From: Gemmatimonadota bacterium
GTDB taxonomy: Bacteria; Gemmatimonadota; Gemmatimonadetes; Gemmatimonadales; Gemmatimonadaceae
Direction of reading: 5' to 3'
NCBI GenBank assembly: GCA_028287225.1
Contig: JAQBPZ010000218.1
Span: 1 to 17,249 of the forward strand
DNA: 17,249 nt
Shown here: positions 10,374 to 17,249 of the stretch, piece by piece
Layout: each line of letters opens with the position of its first letter
Position numbering within the stretch: position 1 is the first letter of the stretch
Notes under the pieces: generated by a model
The model's input: the letters and a program-made list of their open reading frames with translations, nothing else
Databases searched by the model: none
Told to the model about the DNA's origin: nothing
Made by a program: the position numbers and the translations under genes

Positions 10374-11741
10374 ATGTCCATCTCGTCCGGCATCTTTCGC
10401 CAGTATGACATCCGCGGCATCGTCGGCACCGACCTCACCGTGGAGGTCGCGCGCGCCCTGGGCGGTGCGTACGCGGCCCTCATGCGCGAGCGCGGAGTCA
10501 GCGGCGCCGTCGCCGTGGGGCGCGACAACCGCCCGAGCGGGGACGCGCTGCGCGATGCGCTGGTGGAGGGGCTCAACGCCGCCGGCGTCGACGTGGTGGA
10601 CCTGGGAACGGTGCCGACTCCCCTGATGTACTGGAGCCTCCATCACCTGCCGGTGATCGGCGGCATCCAGATCACCGGCTCGCACAACCCGCCGGAGTAC
10701 AACGGCTTCAAGCTGTGCTTCGGCACGGAGTCGCTGCACGGACACGACATCCAGCACCTGCTGCAGCTGATCCGGTCGAATGCCGCCCCCCGCGGGAACG
10801 GCAGCGTGCGCCAGGAGCAGGTCATCGACCGCTACGTCGCGGACGTGGCGGCCCGTATCGGCCCGCTCTCGCGACCCATGAAGGTGGTGTACGACTGCGG
10901 CAACGGCGCCGGCGCCCTGGTGGCGCCGCAGCTCATGGCGGCGCTGGGACTGGACGCGGTCGGGCTGTTCACCGAGAGCGACGGCCGCTTCCCCAACCAC
11001 CACCCCGATCCCACCGTCCCCGAGAATCTCGAGGACCTCATCGACGCCGTGCGGGACGAGGGCGCGGAGATCGGGCTCGCCTTCGACGGCGACGCCGACC
11101 GCATCGGGATGGTGGACGGCGACGGCCGCATCGTGTGGGGCGACCACATCCTCATCCTGTACGCGCGCGACGTCCTCGCCCGCACGGGGAAGGGGCAGCC
11201 GATCATCTTCGACGTGAAGTGCAGCCAGGCGCTCACCGACGAGGTGGCGCGCGCAGGCGGCGTGCCGGTGATGTGGAAGACGGGCCACTCGCTCATCAAG
11301 GACAAGATGAAGGAGCTGCACGCGCCCATCGCCGGCGAGATGAGCGGCCACATGTTCTTCAGCGAGGGGTTCTACGGCCACGACGACGCGCTGTACGGCG
11401 CGGCGCGCCTGCTGCGCATCATCGCCGACTCGGGGCGCACGGTCCGCGACCTGCTGGCCGACGTGCCCGTGTTCGTCAGCACGCCGGAGATTCGCGTGGA
11501 GTGTGGCGACGACCGCAAGTTCGAGCTCGTGCGCCGCGCCGTGGAGCACTTCACCGCGCTGCACGACGTGATCGACGTGGACGGCGTGCGCGTCCTCTAC
11601 GGCGACGGGTGGGGGCTCATCCGCGCCTCCAACACGCAGCCGATCCTGGTCACGCGCTTCGAGGCCCGGACCGCCTCGCGGCTGTCCGAGATCCGCGCGG
11701 AGATGGAAGGCTGGCTCACCGCGCAGGGACTGGTCGTCTGA
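10374..11741 (+). CDS. manB: Phosphomannomutase/phosphoglucomutase (AlgC/ManB type)
   Basis: Alpha-D-phosphohexomutase that interconverts the 6-phosphate and 1-phosphate forms of mannose or glucose, supplying precursors for GDP-mannose, UDP-glucose, exopolysaccharide and LPS sugars; cytosolic and Mg2+-dependent. All four domain signatures are seen: catalytic phosphoserine Ser103 in TGSHNP, metal-binding DGDADR (238-243), sugar-recognition GEMSGH (321-326, with Glu322 and Ser324), and C-terminal phosphate-binding RASNTQP (417-423). WKTGHSLIKDKM (301-312) also closely follows Pseudomonas AlgC. At 455 residues it is of normal length. ATG 10374 gives the expected MSISSGIFRQYDIRG start, although no good ribosome site precedes it. 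The UPF0182 gene begins one base after its stop, so the two are probably co-transcribed. The true sugar preference cannot be told from sequence; algC would be an equally fair symbol. Confidence 0.93.
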   Translation: MSISSGIFRQYDIRGIVGTDLTVEVARALGGAYAALMRERGVSGAVAVGRDNRPSGDALRDALVEGLNAAGVDVVDLGTVPTPLMYWSLHHLPVIGGIQITGSHNPPEYNGFKLCFGTESLHGHDIQHLLQLIRSNAAPRGNGSVRQEQVIDRYVADVAARIGPLSRPMKVVYDCGNGAGALVAPQLMAALGLDAVGLFTESDGRFPNHHPDPTVPENLEDLIDAVRDEGAEIGLAFDGDADRIGMVDGDGRIVWGDHILILYARDVLARTGKGQPIIFDVKCSQALTDEVARAGGVPVMWKTGHSLIKDKMKELHAPIAGEMSGHMFFSEGFYGHDDALYGAARLLRIIADSGRTVRDLLADVPVFVSTPEIRVECGDDRKFELVRRAVEHFTALHDVIDVDGVRVLYGDGWGLIRASNTQPILVTRFEARTASRLSEIRAEMEGWLTAQGLVV

Positions 11742-11742
11742 C

Positions 11743-14214
11743 GTGACCGCGCGTCGCGTCGTCATCGGCGCGCTGGCCGCGACCGCGGTGCTGCTCCTGC
11801 TGGGGCGGTGGAGCGCCGCGCTCTACACCGATTTCCTCTGGTTCCAGTCCATGGGCGCCGCCGCGGTGTGGCGCGCGCGCCTCGCCACCACCGCGGCCAT
11901 CGAGACGGGATCGTTCCTCGTCGCCGCGGCCTTCGCGTTCGCCAACGTCTACGCGGTGCGGCGATCGGTCGTCTCCCTGGTGCTGCCCCGGCGCATCGCG
12001 AACCTCGAGATCGGCGAGGAGGTGTCGGCGCAGTACCTCCTGTATGCCGTCCTCGCGCTCTCCGCGTCGGTCGGCATCGCCATGCTGCTGCCGACCGATG
12101 GGTGGAGCGACGCGCTCCTCGCCGCCACCGGACGCCCGTTCGGGGAGGCCGACCCCTACCTCGGCACCGATCTCGGCTTCTTCGTCTACTGGCTGCCGTT
12201 CGAGACGACGCTGCACTACTGGGCAGTGCTGCTGTTCGTCCTCGTCACCGGCATCGTGATCCTCCTCTACGCGCTCACCCCGAGCCTGCGATGGGAGCGC
12301 AGCCGGCTCTACGTCTCGCCGTATGTCCAGCGCCACCTGATCGTGCTCGGGGGCGTCCTGCTGCTCGTCCTCGCCTGGAGCTACCGGCTCGGCACCTACG
12401 AGCTGCTTTCCGCGGGCAGCGGCGCGGAGGGCGCGTTCACCATGCTGGACCAGCTCGTGCTGCTCCCGGTGATGCTCCTCCTCGCGGTGATCTCCCTCTG
12501 CGCGGCCATCGTGGTCATCTGGTCGGGGTGGACGGGCCAGACGCGGCTGGCCTTCGTCGCGGTGGGCGCGGTGCTGCTGCTGAGCGGCGTGGGGCGCGGA
12601 CTCGCGCCGCCGCTGGTCCGGCGGATGATGGACCCGGCGGACGCCGCCGTGCAGGAGCGCGCGTACACCGGAACCCGGCTCGGCTACACGCGGCGCGCCT
12701 TCGGGGTGGACCGCATCCAGCCCGAGACCCTGGCCACCGGGTTCGCGACGCTGTCGCAGGCGGGACCGCGCGTCGCGGTGTGGGATGGCGCGACGCTCGC
12801 CCACGCCGCCCAGCGCCTGCGCCGGGTGCGCGTGGTGGGCACGGGCGCCGCCTGGCAGCAGGCCGACAGCGGCATCGCCGCCGCGCTCGTGGAGCGCAGC
12901 AGCGAGGGACTGGGCAGTTCGCGCGACGTGTGGGGCGTCCGGCGGCTGGACCCCACCACCGCCGACGAGCGCGGCATGCCCGCGCGCGAGCTGCGCCAGC
13001 GGGTCGACGAGATGGTGCTCGCCGAGCCGGCGGTGTACGACTCCGCGCCCGAGTACAGCGTGCTCGCCGATTCGCTCAGCCGCATCGTGGGCGTGGAGAT
13101 GGTGAGCACCGGCTCGCGGCTGGCGCATGCGTGGAGCCTCCAGAACTTTCGCCTCCTCTTCGGCGAGCTGCCCGCCGACCGGCCCACCATCGTGCGCCAT
13201 CGCGACGTCCGCGACCGGCTGCACGAGCTCGCGCCGTTCTTCGTCCAGGGTGGCGAGGTGCTCCCGCTCGTCGCGCACGACTCGCTCTACTGGATCGTGG
13301 AGCTCTACGCCGCGTCGTCCTCGTATCCGCTGGCCCGGCACTTCACGCTGCTGGGCGAGGAGCGCTCGTACCTTCAGCACGCCGCCACGGCCGTGGTGCA
13401 TGCCGCGTCGGGGCGCGTTCGCCTGCTCGCCGATCCGTCGCCGGACGCGCTGACCCTGAGCTGGATCACGCGGTTCCCGTCGCTCTTCGTGCTGCCGGGG
13501 GCGCTCTCGCCCGTGCTGCTGCAGCTGCTCCCGCCCGTCACCGACGGCGCGCACGCGCAGATGCTCGCCTTCGCCGCGGCCGGGTTCCGCCGCGACAGCT
13601 TCGAGGTGCGGCACCTGGCCGTGCCCGACGGCGCCGACTCGGCCGCGTCGCGTGAGCCGGTGCACGCGCTCCTCCCCGGCCTCGGGGTGTCCGTGCTGTG
13701 GCCGCTGCTGGACCAGCAGGAGCGGGTGCGCGGCGTGGTCGCGGCGGTCGGTGGCAGCGCGCGCGGCACCAGCTGGATCCCGCTGGAGTCCGACGGGCAG
13801 GTGTGGGGCCGCGTCGTGGACCGGCTGCGCGGCAGCGAGCCCGCGGCGCAGGAGCGCGCGCTGGTGCGTGGCCCCGTCCGCGTCCTCCCCGTCGGGGGGC
13901 AGGCCTTCTACCTGCAGTCCGCCTTCCAGTGGCGGCCCGACGGATCGCCCGCGCTGCGCTACGTGGCCACCCTCGCCGGCGACAGCGTTCGCACCGGCCG
14001 CACGCTCGCCGCCACGCTGCCCGTGGGGAGCGCCGATGCCGCACCGGTCATCACGGCGGGCGACGCGCGGCAGCGTGCCGAGTCGCTGTATCGCGAGATG
14101 CGCGGCGCCCTCTCGCGGGGCGACTGGGCGGCGTTCGGCCGCGCGTTCGACTCCCTCGGCGCGGCCCTCCGCATGGGCCGCGATGAGCTTGCCCGCCGCC
14201 CGGGCGGGGTCTAG
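11743..14214 (+). CDS. UPF0182 family membrane protein, function unknown
   Basis: Large integral membrane protein of the uncharacterised UPF0182 (COG1615) family. In its 823 residues seven hydrophobic segments occupy the N-terminal third (about 5-27, 50-71, 98-116, 157-178, 197-214, 237-260, 267-287), and a soluble domain of about 530 residues follows. Family-like marks are YTDFLWFQSMG (28-38), DPYLGTDLGFFVYWLPFE (137-154), the segment QERAYTGTRLGYTRRAFGVD (304-323) after the last helix, and a C-terminal ALRYVATLAGDSVRTGRTLA stretch. It is somewhat shorter than many members, which often exceed 900 residues. It starts with GTG one base after the manB stop; the only upstream purine run (AGGGA near 11725) is 13 bases away, so coupling is likely. 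The stop is TAG. Linkage to a sugar-phosphate mutase hints at an envelope role, but that is only inference. Confidence 0.88.
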   Translation: MTARRVVIGALAATAVLLLLGRWSAALYTDFLWFQSMGAAAVWRARLATTAAIETGSFLVAAAFAFANVYAVRRSVVSLVLPRRIANLEIGEEVSAQYLLYAVLALSASVGIAMLLPTDGWSDALLAATGRPFGEADPYLGTDLGFFVYWLPFETTLHYWAVLLFVLVTGIVILLYALTPSLRWERSRLYVSPYVQRHLIVLGGVLLLVLAWSYRLGTYELLSAGSGAEGAFTMLDQLVLLPVMLLLAVISLCAAIVVIWSGWTGQTRLAFVAVGAVLLLSGVGRGLAPPLVRRMMDPADAAVQERAYTGTRLGYTRRAFGVDRIQPETLATGFATLSQAGPRVAVWDGATLAHAAQRLRRVRVVGTGAAWQQADSGIAAALVERSSEGLGSSRDVWGVRRLDPTTADERGMPARELRQRVDEMVLAEPAVYDSAPEYSVLADSLSRIVGVEMVSTGSRLAHAWSLQNFRLLFGELPADRPTIVRHRDVRDRLHELAPFFVQGGEVLPLVAHDSLYWIVELYAASSSYPLARHFTLLGEERSYLQHAATAVVHAASGRVRLLADPSPDALTLSWITRFPSLFVLPGALSPVLLQLLPPVTDGAHAQMLAFAAAGFRRDSFEVRHLAVPDGADSAASREPVHALLPGLGVSVLWPLLDQQERVRGVVAAVGGSARGTSWIPLESDGQVWGRVVDRLRGSEPAAQERALVRGPVRVLPVGGQAFYLQSAFQWRPDGSPALRYVATLAGDSVRTGRTLAATLPVGSADAAPVITAGDARQRAESLYREMRGALSRGDWAAFGRAFDSLGAALRMGRDELARRPGGV

Positions 14215-14248
14215 CTTGCCACGGCTGCACGTGCAGGCCGGCGCAAGC
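14214..14248 (+). terminator. Stem-loop between the UPF0182 gene and sucC, possible terminator
   Basis: Right at the TAG stop, GCTTGC (14214-14219) can pair with GCAAGC (14243-14248). Inside it CGGC (14222-14225) pairs with GCCG (14237-14240), around a loop that contains most of the palindrome CTGCACGTGCAG (14225-14236). The internal mismatch and the lack of a T-run make this a weak terminator candidate. The whole gap 14215-14286 has no other gene, and no clear -35/-10 promoter pair was recognised. Confidence 0.4.
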
Positions 14249-14277
14249 GAGTGTCGTACCCGAACGACCATCACATT

Positions 14278-14285
14278 GGAGAAGG
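14278..14285 (+). promoter_or_regulatory. Ribosome binding site that fixes the sucC start
   Basis: GGAGAAGG directly precedes the GTG at 14287 (five bases from the GGAG core). This supports that GTG, with the family-typical N-terminus NIHEFQAKDIL, over the in-frame GTG at 14251. Confidence 0.75.
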
Positions 14286-14286
14286 C

Positions 14287-15432
14287 GTGAACATCCACGA
14301 ATTTCAGGCCAAGGACATCCTGCGCGCCGAGGGCGTGCCGATTCCTCCAGGCGAGGTGGCGACGAGCGCCGAGCAGGTCGAGGCGATCGCGAAGAAGATC
14401 GGCGGCATGGTCGTCGTGAAGGCCCAGGTCCACACCGGGGGCCGCGGCAAGGCGGGCGGCGTGAAGCTCGCCAAGACCCCCGCGGAGGCGAAGGAGATCG
14501 CCTCGAAGATCCTCGGCATGCAGATCAACGGCCTCACCGTGCACCAGGTCCTCGTGACCGCGGCCGCCGACATCGCCACCGAGGCGTACGTCGGCATCAT
14601 CCTGGACCGCAAGAGCAGGGCGCCCGTGTTCATGGTGAGCCCGGCCGGCGGCATCGACATCGAGGAGGTCGCCGAGAAGACCCCCGAGAAGATCATGAAG
14701 CTGCCGATCGACACCCGCTACGGCCTGACGTCGTACCAGGCGAACGAGCTCGGCTTCTTCCTGTTCGACGACGTGAAGAAGGTGCGCGCGGTCTCCAAGA
14801 TCATGATGGCGCTGTACAGCGCGTTCATGAAGCACGATGCCTCGCTCGCGGAGATCAACCCGCTCGTCGTGACGCCCGCCGGCGAGATCCTGGCGCTCGA
14901 CGCGAAGTTCTCCGTCGACGACAACGCGCTGGACCGCCACCCGGAGATCGTGCAGCTGCGCGACGAGACGGCCGAGGAGCCGAGCGAAGTCGACGCGCGC
15001 AACGCGAACCTCACCTTCATCAAGCTCGATGGCAACGTCGGCTGCGTCGTGAACGGCGCCGGCCTCGCGATGGCCACGATGGACCTGGTGAAGTACTACG
15101 GCGGCGAGCCCGCGAACTTCCTGGACATCGGCGGCTCGTCGAACCCCGAGAAGGTCGTGAACGCGCTGCGCATCATCACCGGCGACCCGAGCGTGAAGGT
15201 CATCCTGTTCAACATCTTCGGCGGCATCACCCGCACGGACGACGTCGCGAATGGCATCGTGACGGCGACGAAGGCGAACCCGCTCAAGATCCCCATCGTC
15301 ATCCGCCTCACCGGCACGAACGAAGAGATTGCCATGAAGATTCTGACGGACAACGGCTTCAGCGCGTCGTCCGACATGGACGAGGCGGTGCAGAAGGCCG
15401 TCGCGCTCGCGAAGGGAGGAAAGGCCGCGTGA
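14287..15432 (+). CDS. sucC: Succinyl-CoA synthetase (ADP/GDP-forming) beta subunit
   Basis: The beta subunit carries the ATP-grasp nucleotide site and the succinate-binding part of succinyl-CoA synthetase, the TCA-cycle enzyme that makes ATP or GTP from succinyl-CoA. The 381 residues (E. coli 388) start NIHEFQAKDIL after a GTG codon. Visible landmarks are GGRGKAGGVK (51-60) in the ATP-grasp fold, the EINPLVVTP metal/nucleotide region, DGNVGCVVNGAGLAMATMD, and NIFGGITR in the C-terminal CoA-ligase domain. A longer reading from GTG 14251 would add 12 residues with no family match, and the ribosome site at 14278-14285 supports 14287. The gene overlaps sucD by four bases (GTGA), as expected for subunits made in equal amounts. 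Preference for ADP or GDP cannot be decided here. Confidence 0.97.
   Translation: MNIHEFQAKDILRAEGVPIPPGEVATSAEQVEAIAKKIGGMVVVKAQVHTGGRGKAGGVKLAKTPAEAKEIASKILGMQINGLTVHQVLVTAAADIATEAYVGIILDRKSRAPVFMVSPAGGIDIEEVAEKTPEKIMKLPIDTRYGLTSYQANELGFFLFDDVKKVRAVSKIMMALYSAFMKHDASLAEINPLVVTPAGEILALDAKFSVDDNALDRHPEIVQLRDETAEEPSEVDARNANLTFIKLDGNVGCVVNGAGLAMATMDLVKYYGGEPANFLDIGGSSNPEKVVNALRIITGDPSVKVILFNIFGGITRTDDVANGIVTATKANPLKIPIVIRLTGTNEEIAMKILTDNGFSASSDMDEAVQKAVALAKGGKAA
15414..15420 (+). promoter_or_regulatory. Ribosome binding site of sucD
   Basis: GGGAGGA lies eight bases before the GTG at 15429, inside the end of sucC. It supports the GTG start that overlaps the sucC stop as GTGA. Confidence 0.75.
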
Positions 15433-16298
15433 GCATCTTCATCGACAGCTCCACGACGGTCATCGTCCAGGGCATCACCGGCCGCGACGGCGGGTTCCAC
15501 TCGAAGCAGATGCTCGAGTACGGCACGAAGATCGTCGGCGGCGTGACCCCCGGAAAGGGCGGCCAGAAGTTCGAGGACAAGGTGCCCGTGTTCAACACGG
15601 TGCACGATGCGGTCGCCGCGACCGGCGCCAACACGTCGGTCATCTACGTGCCGCCGATGTTCGCCGCCGACGCCATGATGGAAGCGGCCGACGCGGGCAT
15701 CAAGTTCATCGTCTGCATCACCGAGGGCGTCCCCGTCCTCGACATGACGAAGGTGTATCCCTTCGTGAAGGAGAAGGGCGCGCGCCTCCTCGGCCCCAAC
15801 TGTCCGGGGCTCATCACGCCGGGCGAGAGCAAGGTCGGCATCATCCCGGGCCGCATCTGCACGCCGGGCAGCATCGGCGTGGTGAGCCGCTCCGGCACGC
15901 TCACGTACGAGGTCGTGTATCAGCTCACGCGCGCCGGCATGGGCCAGAGCACCTGCGTGGGCATCGGCGGCGACCCGATCAACGGGACGAACTTCATCGA
16001 TTGCCTCGCGGCCTTCGAGAAGGACCCGAAGACAAAGGCGGTCGCCATGATGGGCGAGATCGGCGGCACGGACGAGCAGGAAGCCGCCGAGTTCGTGCAG
16101 AAGCACATGAAGAAGCCGGTCGTCGGCTTCATCGCCGGCCAGACCGCGCCGCCGGGGCGCCGCATGGGCCACGCCGGTGCGATCATCTCAGGTTCCGCAG
16201 GAACCGCTGCCGAAAAGATCGAGGCGTTCGAGAGGGCGGGCATGGGCGTGGCGAAGCGGCCGATGGACTTCGTCGAGCTGCTCAGGGCGCGCATGTGA
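15429..16298 (+). CDS. sucD: Succinyl-CoA synthetase alpha subunit
   Basis: The alpha subunit binds CoA and carries the histidine phosphorylated during catalysis; it pairs with SucC. In its 289 residues (normal length) the CoA-binding Rossmann motif GITGRDGGFHSKQ sits at 15-27, a conserved LGPNCPGLI at 121-129, MGEIGG at 208-213, and the phospho-histidine His248 in PPGRRMGHAGAII (241-253; His246 in E. coli). It begins with GTG overlapping the sucC stop by four bases, with a strong GGGAGGA site upstream. Nothing looks altered. A 55-base spacer with a small hairpin follows before the EIIA-CBS gene. Confidence 0.97.
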   Translation: MSIFIDSSTTVIVQGITGRDGGFHSKQMLEYGTKIVGGVTPGKGGQKFEDKVPVFNTVHDAVAATGANTSVIYVPPMFAADAMMEAADAGIKFIVCITEGVPVLDMTKVYPFVKEKGARLLGPNCPGLITPGESKVGIIPGRICTPGSIGVVSRSGTLTYEVVYQLTRAGMGQSTCVGIGGDPINGTNFIDCLAAFEKDPKTKAVAMMGEIGGTDEQEAAEFVQKHMKKPVVGFIAGQTAPPGRRMGHAGAIISGSAGTAAEKIEAFERAGMGVAKRPMDFVELLRARM

Positions 16299-16306
16299 TG
16301 ACGTGT

Positions 16307-16321
16307 CGCGACGGCGTCGCG
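16307..16321 (+). other. Short GC hairpin after sucD
   Basis: CGCGAC (16307-16312) and GTCGCG (16316-16321) form a perfect 6-bp stem with the loop GGC, nine bases after the sucD stop. There is no T-run, so termination here is doubtful. The rest of the 55-base spacer (16299-16353) shows no clear promoter and no Shine-Dalgarno site for the next gene. Confidence 0.3.
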
Positions 16322-16353
16322 CGGGATCCGCATAGCCGCGTGCGCCGGCCGTC

Positions 16354-17241
16354 ATGAGGTTGCGCGACTTTCTCGCCCCCGAGCGGACCCTGGTCCCGCT
16401 CGGGGGCGAGGGCCTGGAGGGGGCCTCCCGGCAGCTGGTGGAGCGCCTCGCCGGCGCCCGCGGCGTGCTCGACGCCGACAAGCTGCGTCGCCGCGTGGCG
16501 GCGGAGCGCACGGAGGACGTGGTGGCGATGGGCGACCGCGCCCTGCTGCTGCACTACCGCACGGACGCGGTGGGACAGCTCATCGTCGCGCTCGGCGTCG
16601 CGCGGTCGCCGATCTGCTTCGATCCCGGCGACGGGGCCACGCACTGCGCCCGCATCGTGCTGCTCATCGCGGCGCCGCCCCGGCACGCCGCCCGCTACCT
16701 GCAGATCGTCGGCGGGTTCGCGCGGCTGCTGCGGAAGGCCGAGGTGCTGGACGCCGTGCTCTCCGCGCCGGACGCGGATGCGCTCGTGAATCTCGCGGCC
16801 TTCGCCGAGTATCAGCTCCCGGAGCAGCTCGCGGTGCGCGACGTGATGAGCGAGCATCCGCGCACCATCGGGCCCGACGCGCCGCTCAAGGAGGCGGCGC
16901 GGACCCTGGTGCGGACGGGGCTGGGCGCCATGCCCGTGGTGGATGACGAGGACCGCGTCATCGGAATGGTGAGCGAGCGCGAGGTGATCCGCCACCTGTT
17001 GAGCGTGCAGGCGTTCAGCGGACCGGATTCGCGCGCGCTGTCGCCGGCCGCGATGGGCGCCCGCACCGTGCGGGACGTGATGACGCGGCAGGTGCTGTGC
17101 GTGGCGCCCCAGCAGCCCATCGCGGAGGTGGCGGCGCTGATGAGCAACAAGGACGTGGACCGCGTCCCGGTGGTCAAGGAAGGCCGGCTGGTCGGTTTCC
17201 TCACGCGGGGCGACATTGTACGGAAGCTGATCGGCTCCTGA
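16354..17241 (+). CDS. PTS EIIA-like domain fused to a CBS domain pair, probable regulatory protein
   Basis: A soluble 295-residue protein. The N-terminal part (about 1-155) resembles the EIIA(Ntr)/fructose EIIA fold: the start LRDFLAPERTLVPL, a VGQLIVALGVARSPICFD strand pair (73-90), and FARLLRKAEVLDAVLSAPDADAL (122-144). A single His67 in ALLLHYRTD falls where the family phospho-histidine sits, but the usual IPHAR context has been replaced. The second His often found in a later HLxxL helix is Tyr115 here. Two CBS domains follow: about 160-216 (VRDVMSEHPRTI, PVVDDEDRVIGMVSEREVIR) and 238-295 (TVRDVMTRQVLCV, VPVVKEGRLVGFLTRGDIVR); such pairs usually bind adenine nucleotides or S-adenosylmethionine. 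No sugar-transport PTS genes are in the window, so a sensing or regulatory role is likelier than transport. ATG 16354 fits the EIIA N-terminus but lacks an evident ribosome site. Targets are unknown. Confidence 0.8.
   Translation: MRLRDFLAPERTLVPLGGEGLEGASRQLVERLAGARGVLDADKLRRRVAAERTEDVVAMGDRALLLHYRTDAVGQLIVALGVARSPICFDPGDGATHCARIVLLIAAPPRHAARYLQIVGGFARLLRKAEVLDAVLSAPDADALVNLAAFAEYQLPEQLAVRDVMSEHPRTIGPDAPLKEAARTLVRTGLGAMPVVDDEDRVIGMVSEREVIRHLLSVQAFSGPDSRALSPAAMGARTVRDVMTRQVLCVAPQQPIAEVAALMSNKDVDRVPVVKEGRLVGFLTRGDIVRKLIGS
16372..16410. repeat. Perfect 15-bp inverted repeat inside the 5' coding region of the EIIA-CBS gene
   Basis: CTCGCCCCCGAGCGG (16372-16386) is exactly reverse-complementary to CCGCTCGGGGGCGAG (16396-16410), separated by the nine bases ACCCTGGTC. 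It covers codons 7-19, right after the start, within residues that still match the EIIA family. In RNA this would be a very stable hairpin near the ribosome-loading zone. Confidence 0.85.
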
Positions 17242-17249
17242 AACGAATC

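Noticed and set aside
14251..14286. Longer N-terminus for SucC from GTG 14251
   Set aside because: The 12 extra residues have no family match, and the ribosome site at 14278-14285 lies inside this stretch and points to GTG 14287.
11716..14940. Minus-strand open frame of over 1000 codons opposite the UPF0182 gene and sucC
   Set aside because: It spans two unrelated + strand genes and the gap between them, and its translation has no recognisable domain; it is a GC-driven shadow.

Overview
The window is a GC-rich, densely packed bacterial chromosome segment with every gene on the + strand. No phage, transposon, CRISPR, tRNA or rRNA signal was seen. The high GC, the menaquinone-era complex I layout, the AlgC-like phosphohexomutase, the compact NuoG and the EIIA-CBS protein beside sucCD fit a Gemmatimonadota-like organism. 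That placement is inferred from general resemblance and is not proven by the sequence.

Region 1 (1-10306) is the distal part of a complex I (NADH:quinone oxidoreductase) operon: the 3' end of nuoF, then nuoG, nuoH, nuoI, nuoJ, nuoK, nuoL, nuoM and nuoN. Neighbouring genes overlap by 1, 4 or 11 bases, or lie 4 bases apart, so strong translational coupling is likely. NuoF/G/I carry the Fe-S wire, NuoH forms the quinone chamber, and NuoJ/K/L/M/N form the proton-pumping arm. Three subunits depart from textbook form: a short NuoG (522 aa), a NuoH with an extra C-terminal membrane segment, and a NuoL with a histidine-rich loop.

Region 2 (10307-14214) starts after a 67-base gap with a perfect 9-bp GC stem-loop. 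It holds an AlgC/ManB-type phosphomannomutase/phosphoglucomutase and, one base after its stop, a large UPF0182-family membrane protein of unknown function. The close spacing suggests co-expression.

Region 3 (14215-16298) starts after a second stem-loop-bearing gap and encodes both subunits of succinyl-CoA synthetase (sucC, sucD), overlapping by 4 bases. Both start with GTG and both have good Shine-Dalgarno sites.

Region 4 (16299-17249) is a 55-base spacer with a small hairpin, then a 295-aa protein that fuses a divergent PTS EIIA-like domain to two CBS domains. A perfect 15-bp inverted repeat lies just inside its coding start. The window ends 8 bases after its stop.

Most of the window is core energy metabolism: succinyl-CoA synthetase in the TCA cycle, and complex I oxidising NADH to drive proton pumping. 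The parts least explained by known biology are the UPF0182 protein and the EIIA-CBS protein.
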